A stretch of DNA of 64,000 nt, taken from positions 7,504,501 through 7,568,500 of the forward strand of contig NC_088313.1 of the NCBI RefSeq assembly GCF_910592395.1, in the 5' to 3' direction. Positions 45,368-56,300 of this stretch are shown here, piece after piece. The translations under genes and the position numbers were made by a program. The notes under the pieces are model-generated. The model made no database searches and was not told where the DNA came from. It worked only from the letters and a program-made list of their open reading frames with translations. The DNA comes from Lineus longissimus. Its lineage: Eukaryota > Nemertea > Pilidiophora > Heteronemertea > Lineidae. Position 1 is the first letter of the stretch. Each line of letters opens with the position of its first letter.

Positions 45368-46312
45368 TGAATCCTGTGTGTGTGTTATCAAACCAGATCA
45401 GTGATGTCAATATAGATCAAGTGTTAATGTCAACCGTCCTTGACATGTTGTAAAGCAACCAATCTTTGAGTACATAAGTATTAAATGAAAGCGTATTAAC
45501 TCATTCTTGACTTTTTCTTGTTAACCCCCCCCCCCCCCCAAAACTGCGGATTCTCAAAGTAACACTGTGGTAGACGTCTCCGTACCGTAGGAGATAGACA
45601 GCACATCATGGTTGTGACTGTCTTCTGATTGGATGTCCTTAGATGTCTAGTGAAGACAAGGGCATATTTTCTGAAGTAATGAGACGTGGTTGTGACTGTC
45701 CCCATAGCAAGTGGTTCTTAATTCCATTGGAGGGACAGGATAAACATGGGACAACACATGCTGTGCCATAGTTTAGTCTTGCAGTTGTTGGGAGGCCAAG
45801 CATCTGGCTAAATCGAGTTGTGCTCAGGTCTGTTTTGGCAATGTCTTTCTACACAAACATACCATGATACTGGTCTTTGTCTCGCGAGGTCATTGAACAA
45901 CCTTCAGGTATATCTGGGAGGGATCATAGGCAACAGAATACCAAGTATCACGGTTGTGACCGTCTCCTCAGCAACAACCGGTCATACAGAATTTACATCT
46001 TCTGGTAGGGAGTACTAAAGTTGTCGTCCTGTTTGTTGCCGAGTTCATCTGCCATCCAAAAGCAATACGGGTGTACCATTACCAGAGCCAGTAAAAAAAT
46101 CAATACAATTTGATTTACATAAAAACATTTTATTACCGGGTACCAGAAACATAAAGTGAAGTAAAACCATTCTATCAAGGACCTTCAATGTTGTCTATTA
46201 CATATATTACAATTGCCATATACATCATGACATGCAGATGTACATGTACATCATTTCTGTCTCAGAACAGACATTACATCATTGTCTAGTTATAAATCCT
46301 TATGCACTTAGA
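45368..46312. other. Spacer between the convergent P-element genes
   Basis: Non-coding. It contains a 15-C run at 45525-45539 and two imperfect repeats with GGTTGTGAC and GTCTTCT motifs at 45600-45720. No other feature. Confidence 0.4.
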
Positions 46313-48864
46313 TCAAACTAGACGTGGTCGCTTACGATGCGGCAGAGGAGTATTGTCAATGATTTGCTCTTGAACTGCAGGGGTGGTGTTTCCTCGTACT
46401 GGAGCAAGAGCCTGGGATCTCTGGAGCCTGATGTTGCCGACTTGATAGTTGACAGCTTCAACTGTTGGATTGGTGACATAACCACCGCGTGAACGTATGT
46501 TCCCAAACAACTGCTCTAGTGGGTCCTGGTTGAATTTCTCAGACAACACAAATTTTGCACCGTTGTTCAACATATATTTTGCACATTCTACAAACGAATT
46601 ACAAGTGATTTCGAATCCTTCCATTGTTTCTCGACTTATGAACATTTTTGCGCGATCACTTTTTGAGAAGTTGCCTGGGCGCTCCTCGATCTCTGCTCGC
46701 CACTGCCTCATATCTTCCAAGAATGTATTTATAAGCCAATCGAATCGATGGTCATCAGCACTATAGTATGGCGCAGTGTTCTTTTTCAATGTTCTCTTGC
46801 ACTCATTTAGTGAACACACGTTTAAACAGTCGAAGAAACTGTCAATCATTTGTATGAAGTGTGCAGTCTCCTCCGCTTCGCCTCCTATCACCTGTTGCAG
46901 CAAGACAGCCGTTGTAGAACTCATGACCTGTGCAGCAAGACGGACCTTCATTAAAGAAAAAGACGTCAATTCAACATGCGTCCTTGTAAGTTTATGTCCC
47001 ATTTTCAACTGCGCGAATATTTCAGCATTGTACAAACGCATAATGTGACCCCATGACAAGGTTTTACCCCTGCGCCACATAACACGACTTCTCTTATGTC
47101 CTTCTGAATTCGATAAGCAGTTCCGCGCAGTTTTTAACAAGTGCGGCGCGTCCGAAATGAAATAAAGGAAACAGTCAGGATCTGCAGAGTACGGGTGATA
47201 GACCTTATACACAACACTGTTATCGTCATCATCCATGTGAATTCTATGCAACTTGAAGAATTTCCGGTTTGGTGTCGCACCATCACATGTCAAGGCAAGC
47301 ACCCTGAACCCACTCACTTCTAAATATCGTACGGCTTTCCAAACAATTGGAAAAATGAATTCGGAGTTTATCCCAACAGTGGCAAAATGCGCAAAAGGAA
47401 AGGTGAAACGATCACATAGTCCCCGTACCATAAGTACCAACATATGTGAGGCTAGTGGGCGAACATTGTTTTTACTGTCAGTGTCACTTTTCAAGGAGGA
47501 TTCGAAATCTAACATCTTATTCCCAACATTGTCAAGATCTACGAAGCCGACAAGTTCACCAGAGTGTTTGCTATAGACGAGGTCGCTCTGAACTTTCACT
47601 TCATCAAATAGCAGTGCAACAAATTTTTTGTATTCACTGCTGCTACTAGTAGGATTATCCTTCAGAAGCTGTCCGAGTACTTCTGGCTGGAATCCGGTCT
47701 TGACCTTGAATACATTTGAGTAGTCTCGAAGAGTTCTTTCCCCTGGCAATGTGATGAATCCCGACCTCCTCAGTGTGCTGTAACAGGTGGGCGATTTCAT
47801 GCGAAGATGCAGGCACCACCTAACCATCATTGGATGCCAGCGCATTGCACGAGGGTCCTTGCATTGAGAAGACTTGAGCTGTTCATCCCAGAACAAACGC
47901 TGGAAAGAGCCCTCAGGGAATTCCGAACGGACACTTTCAGTATGATTTCCCATTATCTGCGACAATCCACGGCTAACACCAGTATCGTGGCATTCTGCTT
48001 GTGTCTTGATCGATTCCTGGATTCTGTCCCGTAGCCTAACGTTGCTTTTAACGATGCGACGTTTGTCAGTGTTTATGTTTCTAACGCGCGCTATCAATTG
48101 TTCCTTAGTTAGGTGTTTGAGGTTGACACTAGAACTGGCTGATGAGATTGAGAGGGCATGAGTCTGATGAGAAGAATTGTTTTTCGCAGTTGACGCTTTT
48201 CTAAGTGCTCCCCTATAGACACAACAACGTCCGCACCGGAAATTATACACTAATACTTCACACTCTCTAGAACGAACAGTTTCTGGATATCCACGACCAC
48301 AATCTCCATCTATATATCCCGCTCCAGATGATCTTTTCTGCACAAGCGTTACGTATTCCGCATCAGGATTCCCTGCACACACTTTCATAGCATCAAGAAA
48401 TGACAAAAGTTTATGCACACTGTAAAAGTCTGAAAAGGGTCCACAAAATGTCTTGTACAGCATGTGACTGGCTGGCAACGGTTTCGACATCACCAAAATC
48501 TGGAAAGATCCATCATTTTGAATGACCAGACTTTTCTGCACAACTGGCACACTATTAGCGATCACAAAGTGCTGACAGAAAATGACAGAATCATCCCCGT
48601 TCAACCTGACCCAATCACATGGAAGCGGGACACTATCAGCAACAGAAATAGCCTCGAAAAAAGTCGGCACTGTCAATATAACTTCAGCAGGTCGATCGAC
48701 CGGTTCTAGCCTTGTGCTCATAGTCATAACTGTGTTGCAGAAATTTTCCAGAACTGGATCTAACACGCTAACTGATCTAACACTGACGCCTTCGGTAATC
48801 TATCATCTTTCTTGCTCTTGGTACGTGTAAACCTGGACCTTGAACCCTTTTTCTTATTCGGCAT
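46313..48864 (-). CDS. P-element superfamily transposase
   Basis: The open frame from about 48766 to 46313 is 817 codons. RNase H-like catalytic blocks match the P/THAP9 family: LLFDEVKVQSDLVY with SGELVGFVDLD (first Asp), ALTCDGATPNRKFF (second Asp) and EKFNQDPLEQLFGNIRSRGG (Glu). A SDAPHLLKTARNCL block, also typical of P proteins, lies between. There is no ATG at the frame's 5' edge. An ATG at 48864 opens a basic leader (MPNKKKGSRSRFTRTKSKKD) in another frame. It would join after a small shift where GTGTTAGATC is duplicated imperfectly (about 48760-48795), so a 17-base duplication may have broken the start. Otherwise translation begins at a Met about 13 residues in. No THAP domain is visible. 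The tail is basic (HRKRPRL). Confidence 0.85.
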
Positions 48865-50053
48865 GATGGAATCAGACCTAAAGTGAAGAAGTGAAACAGC
48901 ATAATTTATAACTGGTAAATAAAACAACAAAAATTACAACTGGTTAATAAAACAACAGAGTGAATAAGTTCATTTCATCAGGTGACTCAAATCAGGAATT
49001 ACAATTATAAGGCCCAGGCCTACTTAAGTTAGGTTAAAAAACAAATTAACAAATAAAAATACAACACAAGCTGTTGTGATATTGTTTACAAAAGTTATCA
49101 ACACATGGCATACATTGCAGGGAGCCGAGAAATAATGAGTAATGCAGGTAATGTAAACCACACACATAACACAACAGTGGATTTGAGTACTTTTGAGTAT
49201 GATGCTTTGCATGACATTTTATTTCAACCTGTCATCGAACCTTTTCTAGTATTTGTCATGATATGTGCATGAAGCCATATACATCCGGGTACTCTACACA
49301 CTGAACCGCTGAATGACAGAACCAATTTGAGGAAAACGGGACCAATTTGTAATAATAATAACTCAAGATTAAAAACTTAAAAAGGTACAAGAGTTGATTA
49401 TTTAGTAAGAAGACAGTTATATCTAATTAGCAAATGTACTATGATAATGAAATTTGCACGATAAACATGCTAACTGCTAACAACAACTTTTCGTCTATCC
49501 GAGAATTTTTCGTTTTCTTCAGGCGTTTTTTAGGTTTTTTTTCAGAGACTCGAATAAAACCCGCCCTAACGTCAGTTTGTTCCGTTCAATTTTAACCACA
49601 CGCGATTATTAAGTTAGATCAAACCATAAAGAACAATGTGAATCTTTTAAAAAGTCAAATCAACAACGACATCATACTGAACGCCTAACAACAAAAAAGT
49701 GGAAAACTGCGAGAAGAAAAAAAACTATTTGGACATTTTTCAAATCGCCGTCAAAACTACAGTCTACAAAGATGACCAATTGGTGCAAAACTAATAACAT
49801 ATATCGCAAATTGAAACATACCTAACTGTCCGTGAGATAAAAGTCTATCTTGATTTTAACAACTCAAAGCGATTCTTGATATCCTTCAGGCAGTAAAAAC
49901 ATGTTTTTGTGAGAGAGATTGAAACGATGACTTTCCGAGTGAACCAAAATGGCGGATATGGCGTAAAAAGTTGGCTTGGGTGTACCACGTGATCCGAGAG
50001 AGCGCTGTCCCACCGCACGTCGTTCGAGACGGGCGGTGTCTTTGATGTTGAAA
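48865..50053. other. P-element 5' region, non-coding
   Basis: About 1.2 kb between the transposase leader and the right inverted repeat. AT-rich, with no frame recognised. An upstream exon encoding a DNA-binding domain could be hidden here, but I see none. Confidence 0.4.
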
Positions 50054-50718
50054 CCAGTGACCAGACCCTTGTATAGAAAGACTCTGGTAATACCGAGATC
50101 AAAATACCGGTCCTCCGGTTCTCCCCATTTCTTTCCCCTGGCGGTCCTCCTTAGCTAATATGCCAGTGGTGCCTCCTGGATGGAACAACAGCTCAGCCTT
50201 AGGTAAGTCCTCGTTCCCCACCTCCAATAGGTTGCTGGGATTCGATGCAAAAGTGTTCCATAGGTAAGTTTGAATGACACAAAATGCCCATTTCCTTACA
50301 AGAAATGGCCATTTTGTTAGTTCATACTTACCTATGGAACACGGCCCTCCCGTCGTCCCCACAAACGGGACATACTCTTTATTAACGCTCAAGAGTAAAG
50401 ACTAAATATGGCGGCATGAGATCGGCGCGATCTCGCGGGATCGGTCAGGGCGCCGCCTGGCGGCCGAGCTGTTAACTCAGTTCTCCCTTTAGAAAATTAA
50501 AGGGATACTCTTGTGTTTGAGCCCAAATGGAGTAACATGCAAAAGTGTTCCATAGGTAAGTATGAACTAACAAAATAGCCATTTCTTGTAAGGAAATGGG
50601 CAATTTGCACCATACCATGATCATACTTTTAACAATTATGAGTGGTTGTTGGAAGTAATAAGCAATGTTCATGGCATTATGTCACATGCAGGCGGCCATA
50701 TTGGATTTTGGCAGCCAT

Positions 50719-52576
50719 TGTGTAAACTAGGTTTACAGGCCACCATAGACAAATTCACTGTAGTGAAATATGACATGCATTTACGGAGTCACGTGGTTTA
50801 TATGTTCACCCTTATAATAATGTTGTAATAAAGATCACTTCGCATGTGGAGTCACAAGAAGCACGTAGTTCCTCTTGCGTTTGTCCCTGTGGGCTCTAAC
50901 ATGAATCTGGTGTTTTAGTATTGATGTTTACAAATGGTGCCGTGACCACAGTTGAATGTTGTGTTAGACACAAAAGGTGTTCTTCGTGGCGCGGGGAGAT
51001 TAGGTAATGCTGTGTCACTAGACAGTAATGCGCGTAAACCTGTGTTGTTACCTTGGAAATGCCACTTTATTAGACTTGTGATCAAAAGAGCGCATGCGCG
51101 CGTTCTTCATGCTGGATTAGGTTCAACCGTAGTTGCTGTGCGAAAACGGTATTGGATTACTGCAACGCGGGCAGAGGTTAGGTCAGTGTTGAAATCATGT
51201 GTAATCTGTAAACGTGTTACCGGCACTGCGTACCGGTTACCACAGAGCCCTGATCTACCCGAATACCGTATTGATGCGACCAAAGCATTTAGTAACATTG
51301 GTATGGACTTCACGGGACATCTTCTAGGGAAAAATGGCGATGGACATGTGTTCAAAGTTTACGTGTGTTTATTTACATGTTTAGGCACTAGAGGTGTAAA
51401 CCTTGAACTGGTCAATGATTTGAGCGCCGATTCGTTCATCAAAGCATTCAGAAGGCATTGTGGCACTTATGTTGTTCCAGATAGGTGTTTCTCTGACAAT
51501 GCAACCAATTTCAAGTCGGGAAGTTGTGAAATCGAAAAGTTACTAAGGCGTGTGGCAAGTTCAGAAGTGCAAGAGCATTTTATTGCAAAGCGCATTAGAT
51601 TTGATTTCATACCGGTACAGTCCCCCTGGTGGGGAGGTTCTTTGGAACGTCTCATAGGCGTAATGAAGTCAGTACTTAGGAAAGTGTTAGGCCGGGCATT
51701 GATTAGTTTTGAAGAAATGTACACATTGATCAAAGAGGTTCAGTCCGTCCTAAACAATAGGCCATTGACGTATGCAAGTGGATCAATAGAAGATCCCAAA
51801 CCTCTGACACCGTCAATGCTATTGTTTGGCTACGAGACTGATGAGTTGCCACATGAGTTGTTTGATGAAACTGACCCTGATTGGTCACAAGTTGGGACTG
51901 CTGACTTCATTACGAGGGCAGAACGTAGGCGCGCTCAATTGCACACTCATTTTGTGACAAGGTTCAGGAATGAATACCTAAGCTGCTTACGTGAGAGACA
52001 CGCTTACCAAGTGCGTAAACATTGTCCAAGTGATGATATCATTAGTGTAGGTGACGAGGTACAGGTTCATGAGGACAATATACCCGGTACACGTTGGAAA
52101 CTAGGCCTTGTAACTGAGCTATTGTTCGGCTCTGACAGTAGAGTCAGAGCAGCCAAAGTAAAAAGTGGGAATTGTTTTACTAGCAGAGCAATTTCGAAGT
52201 TGTATCCGTTAGAAGTCAGATCAGAATCTGTTAGACAAACTGTGTTAAGTGAATTAAAGTCATGTGATGATCCCGGGGAACCTGAGCTAAGATGTAGCAA
52301 GCGCCCTTCGGTGGCAGCGACGAGAAGCAAAATTGCAGCGCAGTTGGCCGGGGCGGAGGATGTGTAAACTAGGTTTACAGGCCACCGTAGACAAATTCAC
52401 TGTAGTGAAATATGACATGCATTTATGGAGTCACGTGGTTTATATGTTCACCCTTATAATGATGTTGTAATAAAGATCACTTCGCATGTGGAGTCGCAAG
52501 AAGCACGTAGTTCCTCTTGCGTTTGTCCCTGTGGGCTCTAACAGGAATCTGGTGTTTTAGTATTGATGTTTACAAA
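50719..52576 (+). mobile_element. BEL/Pao LTR mini-element carrying only integrase
   Basis: LTRs of 216 bp (50719-50934 and 52361-52576; begin TGTGTAAAC, end GTTTACAAA) differ at about five positions. Target duplication GCCAT is at 50714-50718 and 52577-52581. A primer-binding-site-like TGGTGCCGTGACC starts right after the 5' LTR (50935). A purine tract GGGGCGGAGGA precedes the 3' LTR. The interior is only 1426 bp and lacks gag, protease, RT and RNase H. The deleted form must have been copied and inserted with help from a complete relative. Confidence 0.9.
50952..52367 (+). CDS. BEL/Pao integrase fragment
   Basis: An open frame of 471 codons that begins directly after the primer-binding site, with no ATG at its edge; the first in-frame Met is in IGMDFTG. 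It holds an HHCC zinc region (RAHARVLHAG, LKSCVICKRVTG), the DDE core (GMDFTGHLL, FSDNATNFKSG, WWGGSLERLIGVMKSVL) and the C-terminal DUF5641-like domain (GDEVQVHEDN, RWKLGLVTELL) typical of BEL/Pao. The stop codon TAA lies within the first bases of the 3' LTR. All catalytic residues are present, but without gag-pol context it is unlikely to be translated on its own. It is the 3' remainder of pol after internal deletion. Confidence 0.85.
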   Translation: MNVVLDTKGVLRGAGRLGNAVSLDSNARKPVLLPWKCHFIRLVIKRAHARVLHAGLGSTVVAVRKRYWITATRAEVRSVLKSCVICKRVTGTAYRLPQSPDLPEYRIDATKAFSNIGMDFTGHLLGKNGDGHVFKVYVCLFTCLGTRGVNLELVNDLSADSFIKAFRRHCGTYVVPDRCFSDNATNFKSGSCEIEKLLRRVASSEVQEHFIAKRIRFDFIPVQSPWWGGSLERLIGVMKSVLRKVLGRALISFEEMYTLIKEVQSVLNNRPLTYASGSIEDPKPLTPSMLLFGYETDELPHELFDETDPDWSQVGTADFITRAERRRAQLHTHFVTRFRNEYLSCLRERHAYQVRKHCPSDDIISVGDEVQVHEDNIPGTRWKLGLVTELLFGSDSRVRAAKVKSGNCFTSRAISKLYPLEVRSESVRQTVLSELKSCDDPGEPELRCSKRPSVAATRSKIAAQLAGAEDV

Positions 52577-52581
52577 GCCAT

Positions 52582-53308
52582 ATTGGATTTTGGCGGCCAT
52601 CTTGATTTCAGACGAGCAGTGTCGAAATGAGATTTTACATTAACCGTGGCATGTATGGTATCAAAATGAAGGTCTCACTTTGTATATAAAGAATCTACAG
52701 CTTTTAAAGGTATTCAAGATGGCTGACAGAGTCCAAGACTATGGCAAGACATTTGTGGTCACATTATATTTTGTCAGCCGCCTTGATTGTGGGCAAGCAC
52801 TGTTAAAATCAGATTTTACACCAACCACTGCATGTATGGTATCAAAATAAAGACCACATATTCTGGAAAAAAACAGTGTTTTTAATACCTACTCTCTAAA
52901 ATGCAAGACTCCCCAGAAGTTTTCACAGAAGCTAATTTCCATTTAGAGTGAAGAACACCAGCCATTAGCATAGTCAGGTACAGTATATGTCTTGTTACTT
53001 TCAAAAAGATCCCACACTTATGACCATGACCATGACTGTGTGTCTGAGTGATTTGAAATTTTCATTTCAAAAGTGGTGAATTGTCAATATAAGACATTGT
53101 CAATATTATTATGAGACATTGTGCTCGGTACATTAAACATGCATGGTCACTTAAACCCATCCCATCTTATTTCTAAAGGTGTCATAAATCTCTTGGCGTG
53201 AAATGGCAGTACAGTCCTCAAGAAGAAAAAACCTCAGACTCGAATCCCTGGGTCTGATGTCGTGTGGACCGCTGATCACAAATACAGAGTTAGTTTGTCT
53301 GACCTCTT
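52582..53308. repeat. Continuation of the AAGATGGC repeat field
   Basis: Two related units, each with CATGTATGGTATCAAAAT and a GCCGCC/AAGATGGC segment, begin near 52590 and 52780, about 190 bp apart. No gene. Confidence 0.5.
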
Positions 53309-56300
53309 CTAACCATGAAAAGTATTTCCCCCTGACCGTTTCATATATCTTATATTGGCTGCGGATTCAGATTTGAAATCAACTATTTGATCTAAGTGCC
53401 ATGTGTCCTCATATGCCACACACACCATTCTCCCAACAACATTTTCAGAAAATACAAATGGACTTGTCTGTCTACCATCATCACTGACCGACCCCACAGT
53501 AACAGAGCAAGTTTTCTTAACAGCTACTGTGATGCGAGGTGCAGGAGTAGCCTTGCGCTTCATTGCCCTTTTCACAGACTTTCTTGCTAGAGAGGTTGTG
53601 ACATTTTGCTTACAAGGCTTGCAGTGTGCAGAAATTAATGTCCTTCTTTCCTCTACAGGGCGGACCGGATGCTCAGGCATGACATGTTCAATTTGAAAGA
53701 CATCTGGAGGAGGAACAGTACCAGGGAGTGACGAGAGTGAAAGCAAGTTTCCACTCAGTTCAGGAATGGTGAGTTGTTTGCCACCTTTAGAAAAGGAAGT
53801 CAATCCACGTTTGGCCTTCTTTGCCAGACCCACGTATTGGATCTGGTCCTTCAATGCCTGTCGGCGATTGGCAACACTGGACTGTTTGAGAGATTTCAAT
53901 TTCTGGTCAATATCTGCTATTGACTTCACACTCCACACTCCTCCAAGGTCTGCTACTCGTTTTTAGCTCACCTCTTAGCAGAGGTGAGCTTATCCCATAC
54001 CGTGGCGTCCGTCGTCGTCGTCGTCGTCGTCCGTCGTCCGTTAGCAGGGCACGTTTCGTAACTGTTAGAGCTATTGAGTTGAAACTTGGTACACATGTAC
54101 CCTTATGTAATGACACCTTGGAAACTAAGTTTCGGTCCAATTCGTTTCATGGTTTGGCCACCAGGGGGCCAAACGTTAAAAGTGAAAATGTGCAATATCT
54201 CCCTTAATAGTAGTCGGGAAATTTTGAAAAAAATATGGTAGGTACTTCTAGCAAAGGTGCATCATATATCCTCCGGGTTTTTGATTTGACCTCCTTTTCA
54301 AGGTCACAGAGGTCAAATGGTGTAAATTGGCCGTTAGGATGTAACGATGGCACGTTTCTAAACTGCAATGACTATTGATACCAAATTTGGTACACATTTA
54401 CCCCTTAGTCAGGTGATCTTAGGGACCAAAGTTTGGTCCAATATGATTCACCACTTGACCACCAGGGGGCAAAATCCAAAAACCTTAAAAATGTGATTAT
54501 TCCTTAACTTCTTGCCCGATTGCCACCAATTTGATATCATGGGTACATCTAACCACCATACAGTATATGTCACACAGGTTTTCAATTTGACCTTCTTGTC
54601 AAGGTCACAGAGGTCAAATGACGTAAATTCGCCGTCAGGCCGTAACTATGGCACGTTTCTTAACTGCAATGACTATTGATCACAAATTAAGTACACATGT
54701 ACCCCTTGGTCAGGTGATCTCAGGTACCGAAGTTTGGTGCGATCTGATTTTCCGTTTGGCCTCCAGGGAGGGGGCCAAATCCTAAATTCATCAAAATGCC
54801 ATTATTCCTAGTAATGACTTGCCCGATTGGCACCAATTTTATATCATAGGTACATCTAATTCTAACAACCATTCAATGTGTCACCCGAGTCTTCTTTGAT
54901 TTGACCTACTTTTCAAGGTCACAGAGGTCGAATGTACTGTAAATTGGCCATATTGGGGAAATTGTAATTGCTTGGACCTACATCAAACCTAACACTACAT
55001 GACACAATACCATGCTCTTTATCCATCTTTCCTCCACATGAGGTGAGCACAATGGCCCTGGCCATTTCATTTAAGTTTACTGTTTTTTTCACCGTCTCGA
55101 CGTTTCTTCTCCTCCTTTTTTGCTTTGTTTTGCTCCATGAGTTGTTGTCTTTCCTTCCTAATTCCTGCAATCCTCTCCCGTTTTTTCTGCCGTCTCTTCT
55201 GAGCAAGAAGTCGTGATTTTTCAATAACATTCACAAACTTGTCATGAGGTAGGGATTTCAGATTATCTGCTGTACGATTATTTCTAAATGTGACGTTGGC
55301 AGCAATATGGAGAGTAGATTTCTGGGGTGCACGATTCACGAGTCTGTCAACATCGCTAAAGTCCTTCTCCGACACCTTGTTTGTAGATGGACAGGAAGCA
55401 GTTTCTTGCAACACAGTGGGACTTGGCATATGATATGTTCCCCCTGGTAATTGATCAAGCAGCTGCTTTGATACGATACCTGAAACCTCAAATGAAAGCA
55501 GCTCAAGACATTCCTTTGTAAGTTGCTGTACGAGTGGGTCACAGTTGCTGAAAAGTTCTGCAGTGATGGGATCATTTGGAACTGGAATTTGATCAAAGAC
55601 TTGTACGCCACGTATCAACGGAGTAGAATCTTCTGCAAAGTTTTTCAGAGACAGTAGAAGGTGTTGCCATTTTCATTGTGATGGAGTATATGTTCATCCT
55701 TACGGTCTATCAGTTGCCACAGTGGAGTACTTACTAAAGCGCCAAAGATCCCAAGTGCCCGGCCTGCAGCAAGGCAAATTGGAGAAACGATGCTTTCTCT
55801 GATGCAACGCAATAATCTGTTGTCATTCAGATTGTACCCATCAAAGAAATTTTTCAAGTGCTCTCTGTGATAGTATATGGCTCCCCCGTCTACAAATAAA
55901 ATATTAAACCTATGATGCAGAAATGTGATTATTTTGTTTTTATGTCCTAACCCAAGCAAATAATCCTCCCAGTTGGCTGCGCATCCAGATCTCTGGTTAC
56001 CTGTGTACGTGCAGGCCTGCGAGATCTCAAACACGAGATCAAATGATCGAGCATTTCCCTTTTGAAAGGACAGCTACGTGATCTTGGTATCATCTGGGAG
56101 GGCAATCTCCTCAAACAATTTCAGTTCTTTCGCCACAGCTGTCCCCATATTTGCAAAAACATGTAGCCCACAGAATAACCCATGAATACTTGTCACTGCA
56201 TGCTGAGCATCTGGTGTCATTTCTGAAAATCCGTCCAAGTATGTAGTGAATAATTCCTTTCTGGCAACTTCAAACCGTTCTTTGAGCGATTTGTTTACAA

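Larger units (their letters stand above)
43333..50086 (-). mobile_element. P-superfamily DNA transposon with two genes
   Basis: 6754 bp. Inverted repeats of 33 bp (43333-43365 and 50054-50086; begin CAGAGTCTTTCTATA; one mismatch) are flanked by GTAATAC at 43326-43332 and 50087-50093. The next host base is C, so the duplication may be read as 7 or 8 bp; P elements make 8. DIRS copy 1 preserves the unoccupied site (GTAATACCGAGATC at 31064-31077). Inside are a minus-strand transposase (48864-46313) and a plus-strand three-exon C2H2 gene (43532-45367), converging. Confidence 0.9.
37531..50602 (+). mobile_element. DIRS copy 2, damaged and split by a P element
   Basis: Very similar to copy 1 (a few substitutions per 100 bases by eye), with left edge at 37531, right edge at about 50602, and an internal complementary region near 50245-50342. 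It is interrupted by the P element 43333-50086. Defects: a one-base loss ending gag at 39528, expansion of a 7-C run to 20 C at 40439-40458, one extra C at about 41132, and a deletion of about 260 bp in RNase H at 41607. Apart from the P insertion it measures about 6.3 kb, in line with copy 1 minus the deletion. Confidence 0.9.

Noticed and set aside
54008-54040. GTC microsatellite considered as a CRISPR-like or structural repeat
   Set aside because: A simple triplet run without spacers, inside a larger mobile repeat.
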